Origin: CAIKLP01 sp039798705
GTDB taxonomy: Bacteria > Bacteroidota > Bacteroidia > Sphingobacteriales > Sphingobacteriaceae
NCBI GenBank assembly: GCA_039798705.1
Contig: JBDKFN010000018.1
Coordinates: forward strand, 1-27,103
Direction of reading: 5' to 3'
DNA length: 27,103 nucleotides
Shown in pieces: positions 8,701 to 15,042 of the stretch (position 1 is the stretch's first letter; each line of letters opens with the position of its first letter). Under the pieces are notes generated by a model, which ran no database searches, was not told the DNA's origin, and saw only the letters and a list, made by a program, of their open reading frames with translations. Both the position numbers and the translations under genes were made by a program.

Positions 8701-8776
8701 TGATGAATACGAAGGCTCCGATGACATTGTAACAGAAGCAAAATCAAAACTCGAATCTTTTTTAATCAGCAAATAA
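5747..8776 (+). CDS. Large periplasmic tetratricopeptide repeat protein
   Basis: A 1009-residue exported TPR protein. I place the start at ATG 5747 (a second ATG follows at 5750), because this gives a proper signal peptide, MMRSTIIAAALSLVLVQNTFA, cleaved before QQ; a GTG at 5669 would add 26 residues in front of it and spoil it. The whole mature chain is built from tandem TPR/Sel1-like helix pairs, with repeated signatures such as LASFELGNFYYRQANYPAAIEWY, YQLADYDNALKYFS and DATFEIANSYFSMNNNSDATLYF. No enzyme domain or transmembrane helix follows the signal peptide. Known: shorter TPR proteins (YbgF/CpoB, BamD-like, GldI-neighbour proteins) act as periplasmic scaffolds. It is the first gene of a series ending in TolQ, TolR and TonB-like genes, so a scaffold for that machine is the best inference. 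The next gene starts 16 bases downstream. Confidence 0.9.
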   Translation: MMRSTIIAAALSLVLVQNTFAQQSAKNTDPDKIYKEALNLYDNRKFVAAHKLFEEVEKAIDQQKNEKDSKDISLLRINAEFYAAVCGLELFNDNAVNLLLHFVTHYPENPNAKLASFELGNFYYRQANYPAAIEWYNKTDPSNFSANQRLEYHFRNGYALFQEKKFDKAIVNLKRVKSNTSKYAYPATYYEGLAYYEIKKYKEALASLSKLKDSKTYAEVIPYTIVKINYDLPNYEEVLTYTAGILNTPKLRNEREILVLAASSANLSKKFELAINYLELARKKQALNDQESYELANAYFQSGKFAESIKTAEQIAERKNIFSQYALYLMGHSYIGINDKQAARNAFWKSGRLPFENNVKEEANFNYGKLSYELQFNQTAIETFQAFLKKYKKSAHVNEAASLLGEALLSTKNYKEAIVILEGLEEKSTASNLALQKVNFYRGIELINNGELKAAIELLNKANVLNGDKGISANANYWKADCYYQLADYDNALKYFSLYSQTSAAAPDLANLVNYQLGYTYFKKEEYKSAVFYFDKFLKGIDRASVIDNKKINDATLRIADGYFVIKDYDKALFSYNKIANDHIGGTDYALFQKGIILGLQGKQNDKIVTLKQVLNNYTKSAYADDATFEIANSYFSMNNNSDATLYFNNLIQLYPGSRYVAKARLSLGLIYYNEEKDESALSSYKAIITEYPGTEEAKEALLAIKNIYVDAGTGEEYLTYLKSLPFASVSANAQDSISYQSANTRYLKADYDNAIAGFNSYLTKFPEGIFSTEAHANRAECYLKVVKDDAALIDFNFIIKKNKTTYLERALLLAARINFRNKEYTKAAALFKQLEEVAEYKENYAEAIGTAMRAYMNLNDTIATAAYANKIIAYEKSASDDINLAHLYLGKLYYKQNNRKAAATEFEIVTKNTKTAVGAEAKYYLAQILFDEAQYLPAQQACFDLSNQVPSYEYWVAKGFILLADTYHKLGNDFQAKSTLQSIIDEYEGSDDIVTEAKSKLESFLISK

Positions 8777-8792
8777 AAAAGCAATTATAGAC

Positions 8793-10406
8793 ATGAAAAA
8801 TTTAGCTAAAAATATACTATTCTTTACGCTTGCTACTTTAAGTCATTCGGCTTTTGCACAAAAAAACGTGTCGGAGCAGGTGAATGTGGTTCGTTCATAT
8901 AAACCCATATTGGCTGAAGCTTTACGCATCAACACCAACCCAGAAATAAAAACTGACTTAGTTCAAATTGAACCTTTAAATTACCAAAAAATAATTTTCG
9001 GTTTAGATAGTTTAACTAAAACCAGCCCGGTTGAAGCAGAGAAAATGAAATCTGAAAGTATTACCAAAATATACCCTGCATACTTAAGACTTGCTGGAGG
9101 TAATTTTTCAAACAGCTTAGCAGATTTATACATCAGCAATTTGCGAGCAAAAGATTACCAAACCGGTTTGGCTTATAACCACCGCGCAGCAAGCAATAGC
9201 AAGGTAGCCAACATGAACAATAGCACCAATGATTTATCTGCTTGGGCTAAAAAAATGAACACCAGCAATACCCTTAGTGCGGCATTTAATTATAACAGAG
9301 GTGTGAGTAACTACTATGGCTACAACCATGATTCATTGACTTTCTCAAAAGATACCACGCGTCAACAATACGATATCATTAGCTTACAAACCAGCTTGGT
9401 AAGTAACATTGACAATACCAGCAAATTAAAATACGATGTGTTTTTCAATGCTTACAGCCTTAATGATGCATGGACTGCTAAAGAAAACAGAATGATTACT
9501 GGCGGAAATTTTAGCTATGATGTTTATGATTTTAAAATTGGTGTAGACGCTAGTCAATCTGAAAAAAATGCCATCACCAGCAAAAATAATTTAATGGAAT
9601 TTAGCCCGAACGTAAGTTTAAAAGAAGGCGAAGGTACTTTAACCATTGGTTTAATATCTTTCATTGAATCTGGCGACAACAGTTCATTTCATGCTTATCC
9701 AAATGTAAAATATACCTATGAATGGAAAGCTGCATCATTGGTTGCTTTTGCAGGTATGAATGGTAAAATGCACAAAAACAGCTTATACCAATTTGCACAA
9801 GAAAACCCTTTTATTGGTTCGGTAAATATTTTAAATACCAATGAAAAGCTAACATTTTATGCAGGCGCAAGAGGTAGTATTGGTACCAAAACAGCTTACT
9901 TGTTAAATGCAAACTTGAGCCAAACTGAAAACGATGCCTACTTTGTAGTTGACCAAAGTGATTTGCGTAAATACACCATTATTTACGACGGAAAAAATGC
10001 AAGTGCATTTCACCTTTCTGCAGAAATGACACACCAAAGCAACAGTAAATTGAGGTTATTTGGAAAGTTAAACATTCACAGCTACCAAACAGATACTTTA
10101 CGAGAAGCATACCACCGCCCTACTTACGAGATAAATGCAGGTGCAACTTATGCCATTGCAGACAAGTTCAGGTTGCAATTAGACATGATTGCATATTCAA
10201 GTATGAAAGCGCCTGATTACCGATTAGGTACCATCAATAACATTGACGGCGGAACTGATTTAAACTTAGCAATTGACTATAAATACTCGAAAATTATTTC
10301 TGTATTTACCCAATTCAATAATATTTTAAATTACGAAAGAGCACGTTATCTTTACTATAACAATTATGGCTTTCAAGCGATGTTAGGTTTAAGTTTTAAT
10401 TTTTAA
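8793..10406 (+). CDS. Outer-membrane beta-barrel protein without plug domain
   Basis: A 537-residue outer-membrane protein. Signal peptide at residues 1-22 (KNLAKNILFFTLATLSHSAFA). The mature N-terminus carries an unusual short segment, VNVVRSYKPILAEALRI (residues 30-46), followed by about 60 residues of non-barrel sequence. From about residue 90 on it is a series of amphipathic strands with aromatic girdles (YNRGVSNYYGY, AFAGMNGKMH, FTQFNNILNYERARYLYY), and it ends in LGLSFNF with the terminal Phe expected by the BAM machine. The barrel resembles the C-terminal half of TonB-dependent receptors, and homologues are commonly annotated that way, but no plug domain precedes it. It lies between the TPR gene and the HU/SPOR gene (one base apart), so it is probably the outer-membrane partner of the TolQ/TolR/TonB-like set downstream. 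The ligand is unknown. Confidence 0.8.
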   Translation: MKNLAKNILFFTLATLSHSAFAQKNVSEQVNVVRSYKPILAEALRINTNPEIKTDLVQIEPLNYQKIIFGLDSLTKTSPVEAEKMKSESITKIYPAYLRLAGGNFSNSLADLYISNLRAKDYQTGLAYNHRAASNSKVANMNNSTNDLSAWAKKMNTSNTLSAAFNYNRGVSNYYGYNHDSLTFSKDTTRQQYDIISLQTSLVSNIDNTSKLKYDVFFNAYSLNDAWTAKENRMITGGNFSYDVYDFKIGVDASQSEKNAITSKNNLMEFSPNVSLKEGEGTLTIGLISFIESGDNSSFHAYPNVKYTYEWKAASLVAFAGMNGKMHKNSLYQFAQENPFIGSVNILNTNEKLTFYAGARGSIGTKTAYLLNANLSQTENDAYFVVDQSDLRKYTIIYDGKNASAFHLSAEMTHQSNSKLRLFGKLNIHSYQTDTLREAYHRPTYEINAGATYAIADKFRLQLDMIAYSSMKAPDYRLGTINNIDGGTDLNLAIDYKYSKIISVFTQFNNILNYERARYLYYNNYGFQAMLGLSFNF

Positions 10407-10407
10407 A

Positions 10408-11535
10408 ATGATGCATCAGAGAATAATACTTGCAATTACTGAATTACTGAATAAATCCGAAAGCCTCGAGATTCAAGGCTTTGGACGCTTTAGTAAAAAA
10501 GAAGTGCATGCTAATTTCTCAAATAACGAAGCGGTTTTAAATGCAGCAAAACACCTTTTGGTTTTCGAAGTAGACCTTAACTGCAAAGACTTTCAACTGG
10601 CAGAACATTTAGCAACACAAGCGGGAATTACCATTCAAGAAGCGCAAAACAATATTGAACAATTAGTTTTAGAATGGAAATCAGCATTGTCAAAAGGGGA
10701 GTCAATTGACTTAGCACAAATTGGTACCATTGTTGCTAATAATGGAATTTGGCAATTAAACCCTGTTGCAGAAAGCCCTATCGATGCAGCGTCTTACGGT
10801 TTTAGCCCTATTAAAATTCAAACAGTAGCACCTATTGAATCAACAATAGAACCGCAAGAAAATGTAATCACAAACACGGAAAGTAATTTAGTTTCAGAAA
10901 ATAAATTAGCAGATTGGAAAGAAAAAAAAATCGCGCAAATTAAAAACTGGAATTGGAGAAATATCAGCATTGCCAGTTCGGTATTTTTAATTGCTTATAT
11001 CTCGTTATTTATTGTTTCAAGACCAAGTATTTTATCGAAACAAAAAAGTGCCAACTTAAAGCAAGCAGTTACCGCTTCAATACCTCAAGCCGCAGACACA
11101 ATAAATACTGCTAAAGACAGCGTGTTAAACGTTCCTGTAATTGATACCATTGTACCCATTGCACAAATTGTCAAAAGTAATCGTGTGTTTAAGAAAAAGA
11201 ATCCTATTGCCGTTTTAGCCGAAGAGACCATAGACATTGACTCCGATAGTTTAACAGACTCCGACACTAGCATACAACCTGTTGAAGTTGCTGCTATTTC
11301 AGAAAATATTTGGTCACCTAAAAAATATCAGCTAGTTGCCGGCGTTTATAAGAATAAGCTTGCAGCTGAAAACGCTCAAATGAATTTAAACTTTACTGGT
11401 TTTGAAGCAAAAATCATTAAATTGAAAAAAACATACCGTGTCATTATTGGCGATTATGATACTTTAAAAGAAGCAAAAGAAAATTTAACTTTAGCCAACC
11501 AAATTAACCCGATTTTTTACCTACATATTCAATAA
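10408..11535 (+). CDS. HU-CCDC81 and SPOR domain transmembrane protein
   Basis: A 375-residue bitopic protein. Residues 1-120 resemble the paired bacterial HU-CCDC81 domains (HQRIILAITELLNKSESL then IQGFGRFSKKEV; FEVDLNCKDFQLAEHLATQ then AQIGTIVANNGIWQL), which keep the HU/IHF-like fold. A polar linker follows, then one hydrophobic helix at about 186-204 flanked by basic residues (WNWRN before, RPS after), a long Ser/Thr/Asp-rich periplasmic linker, and a C-terminal SPOR domain at about 303-375 (YQLVAGVYKNKLAAENAQ, YRVIIGDYDTLKEA). Known: SPOR domains bind glycan strands stripped of stem peptides at division septa. Topology implied: HU in the cytoplasm, SPOR in the periplasm. Starts at 10408 or 10411; both are ATG. 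It sits tightly in the operon and may tether the complex to septal wall. Confidence 0.85.
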   Translation: MMHQRIILAITELLNKSESLEIQGFGRFSKKEVHANFSNNEAVLNAAKHLLVFEVDLNCKDFQLAEHLATQAGITIQEAQNNIEQLVLEWKSALSKGESIDLAQIGTIVANNGIWQLNPVAESPIDAASYGFSPIKIQTVAPIESTIEPQENVITNTESNLVSENKLADWKEKKIAQIKNWNWRNISIASSVFLIAYISLFIVSRPSILSKQKSANLKQAVTASIPQAADTINTAKDSVLNVPVIDTIVPIAQIVKSNRVFKKKNPIAVLAEETIDIDSDSLTDSDTSIQPVEVAAISENIWSPKKYQLVAGVYKNKLAAENAQMNLNFTGFEAKIIKLKKTYRVIIGDYDTLKEAKENLTLANQINPIFYLHIQ

Positions 11536-11545
11536 TCTCATCAAC

Positions 11546-12268
11546 ATGACCTTATTACAAATTACAGAAACCATTGGCGCAGACACCATCAAACAAGTGG
11601 TTCAAGCAGCACAAAACATTCCTACGGTAGCAAAAACTGTTGTTCCAGAACAATTAAACGTGTTATCGCTGATCCTTAAAGGCGGTTGGGTAATGTATCC
11701 AATTGGCGCACTTTCTATCATGGGTTTCTATATTTTCTTTGAAAGATATTTCACTTTAAGAAAAGCGAATAAAAACGAGACGACCTTACTTTTTCAAGTA
11801 AGAGAATTAATTAAACAAGGTGATTTAACAAATGCTTTAAGCCTTTGTAAACAATCCAATACGCCCATTAGCCGTATGCTACAAAAAGGTTTATTGAGAA
11901 TTGGAAAACCTATTAAAGAAATTGAAGGTGCCATTGAAAATGTTGGCAAATTAGAAGTTGCTAAACTCGAACGCAACATAAGCATTTTAGGTATCATTGC
12001 TGGTATTGCTCCGATGCTTGGTTTCGTTGGAACAATTTCAGGTGTAATTAAAATCTTTTATAATATTTCATTGTCTGATAATATCAGCATTGGATTAATT
12101 GCAGGTGGACTGTATGAAAAAATGATTACCTCTGCAGCTGGCTTAATCATTGGTATTTTGGCATACATTGGTCACCATATTTTAAACTTAATGGTTGATA
12201 AAATTATTTTGAAATTAGAAACGGAGTCAATTGATTTCATTGACTTATTAGAAGAACCAAGCAAATAA
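11546..12268 (+). CDS. MotA/TolQ/ExbB proton channel family protein
   Basis: The ion-conducting inner-membrane subunit of a Ton/Tol-type motor, 240 residues. Three transmembrane helices are visible: about 47-66, 147-173 and 193-217. The core motif of the family, IIAGIAPMLGFVGTISGVI, occupies 150-168, and the third helix region carries GGLYEKMITSAAGLIIGI with the conserved Thr/Ser-Ala-Gly pore stretch. An N-terminal extension of about 45 residues precedes the first helix, as in many Bacteroidota homologues. Its stop TAA overlaps the ATG of the ExbD/TolR-like gene, implying coupled translation and fixed stoichiometry. Sequence alone does not separate TolQ from ExbB; gene order with a SPOR protein, TPR protein and barrel makes a Tol-like or dedicated Ton-like role possible. 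Confidence 0.93.
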   Translation: MTLLQITETIGADTIKQVVQAAQNIPTVAKTVVPEQLNVLSLILKGGWVMYPIGALSIMGFYIFFERYFTLRKANKNETTLLFQVRELIKQGDLTNALSLCKQSNTPISRMLQKGLLRIGKPIKEIEGAIENVGKLEVAKLERNISILGIIAGIAPMLGFVGTISGVIKIFYNISLSDNISIGLIAGGLYEKMITSAAGLIIGILAYIGHHILNLMVDKIILKLETESIDFIDLLEEPSK

Positions 12269-12663
12269 TGAACTTAAGACGAAGACATAAACTCACACCG
12301 GAAGTTAGCGCTTCCTCTATGAGTGACATCATGTTTTTCTTGATGCTATTTTTCCTTATTGCTTCCACGGTAGTTAATCCAAACGTGATTAAACTGTTAT
12401 TACCTAAAGCATCAAGCGGACAATCGGTTGCTAAGAAAACCATCAGCGTTTCTATTACTAAAGATTTACAATATTATGTCGAGAAAAAGCTAGTACCTGC
12501 AGATCAAATTGAAGCATTGCTTAACAGTTATATTCAAAATCAAAATGAATTAACAGTAATCCTTTATGTTGACCAAACAGTAGCCATTCAAGACATTGTG
12601 AACGTAATGGATATTTCAAATAAATTAAAAGTTAAACTCGTTTTAGCCACAGATCCTAAATGA
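12268..12663 (+). CDS. ExbD/TolR family biopolymer transport protein
   Basis: The peptidoglycan-side partner of the channel protein, 131 residues, close to the family's usual 130-145. A basic cytoplasmic N-terminus (NLRRRHKL) is followed by one transmembrane helix, about 18-37, bearing Asp20 in SMSDIMFFLMLFFLIAS; this is the proton-carrying Asp of ExbD/TolR. The periplasmic part has the expected strand-helix pattern (KTISVSITKDLQYYV, VILYVDQTVAIQDIVNVMD). It starts on the last base of the upstream stop codon and is followed after 21 bases by the TonB-like gene. Together with the upstream gene it forms a complete motor. Confidence 0.93.
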   Translation: MNLRRRHKLTPEVSASSMSDIMFFLMLFFLIASTVVNPNVIKLLLPKASSGQSVAKKTISVSITKDLQYYVEKKLVPADQIEALLNSYIQNQNELTVILYVDQTVAIQDIVNVMDISNKLKVKLVLATDPK

Positions 12664-12684
12664 TTTTAAGCTAATTAATTTCCG

Positions 12685-13497
12685 ATGCAAGAAGAATCTC
12701 AAAATTTAAAAGCAATCATCAGTTCTTTGGTATTACATGCCATACTTTTGGGCGTTTGTTATTTCTTTTTTATTTCTATTCAAATTCCAACCGAAGAAAT
12801 TGAACAGGGTGGAATTGTTATTAATTATGGCACTTCAGACCAAGGCATGGGAAGCGATTTTACAAGCACAGAAGAACCAGCCATTGGCGAAACCATCAAC
12901 AACGAACCAATAGAAGATCCAAATAGACCCAATGCAACTACCGCAAATGTGGCCACTTCGGATCAACAAATTTTAACGCAAGATTTGGAAGATGCACCGG
13001 TTGTAAATTCTGCAACCAATACAAGTACAAACACCAGCACAAACGCAACATTAACACCCAGTACTCCTACCCCAAGCGTAGACAGTCGTGCGTTATTTAA
13101 AGGGCGTAAAAACAATGGCACCGGAGCCGGCGATGGCAACGGTAACACTCCTGGCAACCAAGGCAGACCCGACGGCAGCACCCAAAGTAATAATTACACC
13201 GGCAATGGTGGCAATGGTGGCGGTGGCGTTTCTTTGAATTTAGCAGGACGTGCATTTATTTCTAAACCAAGAATTCAAGACGACGGTCAAACGGAAGGTA
13301 GAATTACCGTTGATATTACCGTTGATAAAAAAGGAAGTATTATTACTGCAAAAGCAGGCGGAAGAGGTACTACTATTTCTAACGCAGCACTTTGGTATAA
13401 ATGTGAAAATGCCGTATTGGGTTGCAAATTAAATGCACTAGCTACTGCACCCGAAATTCAAGCAGGCAAGGTTGTATTTACATTCAGCTTAGAATAA
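12685..13497 (+). CDS. TonB/TolA-like energy transducer with Gly/Asn-rich linker
   Basis: A 270-residue bitopic protein. A short cytoplasmic N-terminus leads into one transmembrane helix, about 9-31, with Ser14-x3-His18 (SSLVLH), the Ser/His pair that TonB and TolA use to contact the motor. The periplasmic linker is not proline-rich as in classical TonB: it is acidic/Thr/Asn-rich (TNTSTNTSTNAT) and then Gly/Asn-rich (GNGGNGGGG) to about residue 185. The C-terminal 80 residues form a TonB/TolA-like domain (GRITVDITVDKKGSIITAKAG, then IQAGKVVFTFSLE), with a Cys-x6-Cys pair in YKCENAVLGCKL that could form a disulfide. It directly follows the TolQ/TolR-like pair. Whether it contacts the barrel encoded upstream or general receptors is not known. 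Confidence 0.87.
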   Translation: MQEESQNLKAIISSLVLHAILLGVCYFFFISIQIPTEEIEQGGIVINYGTSDQGMGSDFTSTEEPAIGETINNEPIEDPNRPNATTANVATSDQQILTQDLEDAPVVNSATNTSTNTSTNATLTPSTPTPSVDSRALFKGRKNNGTGAGDGNGNTPGNQGRPDGSTQSNNYTGNGGNGGGGVSLNLAGRAFISKPRIQDDGQTEGRITVDITVDKKGSIITAKAGGRGTTISNAALWYKCENAVLGCKLNALATAPEIQAGKVVFTFSLE

Positions 13498-13512
13498 ATT
13501 CAATTTCTTTAC

Positions 13513-14802
13513 ATGAGAAATTACCAACAAACGCTCGATTATTTATTTGCACAATTACCCGTATTTCAACGCGATGGTGCTTCGGCCTATAAGCCAACTA
13601 TAGCAAATACCATAGCGCTTTGCAACGCATTAGGAAACCCTGAAAAAAAATTCAAAAGTATTCATGTTGCTGGTACAAATGGTAAAGGTTCTACAAGCCA
13701 TCAACTGGCCGCCATTTTTCAAGCAGCTGGATACAAAACTGGTTTATATACTTCTCCTCATTTAAAAGATTTTAGAGAACGCATTAAAGTAAATGGGCAA
13801 GAAATTCCAGAACAAAATGTAATAGATTTTACAGAAACACATCAAACACTTTTTGAAAATATTAAACCTTCATTTTTTGAAATGACCGTGGCCATGGCTT
13901 TCGACTATTTTGCAAATGAAAAAGTGGAAATCGCCATTATTGAAGTTGGCATGGGAGGACGCTTAGATTCCACAAATATTATTCAACCAGAACTTTGCTT
14001 AATTACCAATATTTCTTTCGACCACCAAGCTTATTTAGGCAATACACTTGAAGAAATTGCCCGTGAGAAAGCAGGTATTATTAAAAAAGAGGTACCTGTG
14101 GTAATTGCAAGCACGCAACCTGCCATTCAATCGGTATTTGAAAGCATTGCTAAGGAGCAACAAGCCCCTATTTACTTTGCAGATCAACAATACCATTTAA
14201 AAAGAAATGAAAACAGTAACCAACAATTATTGTCGCTCAGTTATGCTGATAAAAATGGCATTGAAAAAAATATCTATTCAGATTTAACAGGCAACTACCA
14301 ATTAAAAAATATTACAGGCGTACTTTGCGCAATCGATTTATTAAAAAGTAAATTCGATTTGCTGAACGATGCACATACAATAGCTGCATTAGCAAAAGTA
14401 AAAAAATCAACAGGATTAAAAGGCAGATGGGAATTGTTAAGCGAAAACCCGCAATGCATTGCTGATACTGGACATAACGAAGATGGCATTCAACAAATTT
14501 TAACACAATTAAATTTGTGTACATACCAAAATTTACATTGGGTTATTGGCATGGTAAACGACAAAGACATCAATGCAGTGTTATCTCTTTTACCAAATGA
14601 TGCTACCTATTATTTTTGCAAACCAAATATTCCAAGAGGTTTATCGGCTAGCACTTTACAACATAGCGCACAAGAATTTAATTTAAAAGGTGATTGTTAC
14701 GAAAGTGTAACATTGGCACTAAGTGCCGCCAAAAAAAATGCGGCTACTAACGATTTAATCCTAATTGCAGGAAGCACCTTTATTGTAGCAGAAATTATTT
14801 AA
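13513..14802 (+). CDS. folC: Folylpolyglutamate / dihydrofolate synthase
   Basis: Cytoplasmic Mur-ligase-like ATP enzyme, 429 residues, the standard length. It adds glutamate to dihydropteroate and/or to reduced folates. The P-loop VAGTNGKGST lies at 52-61, followed by YTSPHLKDFRERIKVNG (77-93), the folate/Omega-loop region typical of FolC, then EMTVAMAFDYFA and IEVGMGGRLDSTNII with the metal and ATP contacts (about 122-155), TNISFDHQAYLG, and the C-terminal domain WVIGMVNDKDI. It begins 15 bases after the TonB-like gene and probably shares its transcript; this neighbourhood is operon hitchhiking rather than function. No separate folP is visible, so whether it is monofunctional cannot be judged here. 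Confidence 0.95.
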   Translation: MRNYQQTLDYLFAQLPVFQRDGASAYKPTIANTIALCNALGNPEKKFKSIHVAGTNGKGSTSHQLAAIFQAAGYKTGLYTSPHLKDFRERIKVNGQEIPEQNVIDFTETHQTLFENIKPSFFEMTVAMAFDYFANEKVEIAIIEVGMGGRLDSTNIIQPELCLITNISFDHQAYLGNTLEEIAREKAGIIKKEVPVVIASTQPAIQSVFESIAKEQQAPIYFADQQYHLKRNENSNQQLLSLSYADKNGIEKNIYSDLTGNYQLKNITGVLCAIDLLKSKFDLLNDAHTIAALAKVKKSTGLKGRWELLSENPQCIADTGHNEDGIQQILTQLNLCTYQNLHWVIGMVNDKDINAVLSLLPNDATYYFCKPNIPRGLSASTLQHSAQEFNLKGDCYESVTLALSAAKKNAATNDLILIAGSTFIVAEII

Positions 14803-14892
14803 AACCACCATTATTTTAGTAGAAATTATTGCCTTTTAATTATAAAAAGTAAATTTTTCTAAGATTAAATTAAAGTGTTTTTTTGATTAAGA

Positions 14893-14930
14893 ATGCTTAA
14901 TATTGTAAGGTAATGCATTTTTATGCTTAC
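14893..14930 (+). repeat. Repeated ATGCTTA with alternative hairpins
   Basis: The 7-mer ATGCTTA occurs at 14893-14899 and again at 14923-14929. Between them, TAAG at 14906-14909 can pair either with the upstream CTTA (14896-14899) or, as GTAAG, with the downstream CTTAC (14926-14930), in the second case over an inner GCAT-TTTT-ATGC stem (14915-14926). The two pairings exclude each other. It lies in the 240-base gap before the AI-2E transporter gene, upstream of a terminator-like hairpin. It could be a leader element or the body of a small RNA; chance structure in AT-rich DNA is also possible. Confidence 0.35.
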
Positions 14931-14975
14931 AAAAACTCTATTTTTAAGGCTCTACAGCTAATTATGAAAAACAGG

Positions 14976-15005
14976 ACCTATTCGATTTCGGATAGGTTTT
15001 TGTTT
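14976..15005 (+). terminator. Rho-independent terminator hairpin
   Basis: A 9-bp stem (ACCTATTCG pairing with CGGATAGGT, including one T-G pair) closes a four-base loop ATTT (14985-14988), followed by a T-rich tail TTTTTGTTT. An A-run (GAAAAAC) precedes the stem, so it might also work leftward, though no leftward gene ends here. It lies 174 bases after folC and would end the long 5747-14802 transcript, or act as an attenuator in front of the AI-2E transporter gene at 15043. Confidence 0.75.
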
Positions 15006-15042
15006 ATCTTTAAGAAAAGAAAAACAGCATTATTTTAACACC

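Noticed and set aside
13018..13060. Short tandem repeat (ACAAGTACAAACACC-type) in the TonB-like linker
   Set aside because: It encodes the TNTSTNTST low-complexity linker; a normal coding feature rather than a separate element.
13250..13432. A 60-codon ORF within the TonB-like gene
   Set aside because: It is an out-of-frame shadow of the C-terminal domain, with Leu/Lys-rich low-complexity composition.
14964..15038. A 24-codon ORF (MKNRTYSISDRF...)
   Set aside because: Most of it is the terminator hairpin and its T-tail; no homology is recognised.
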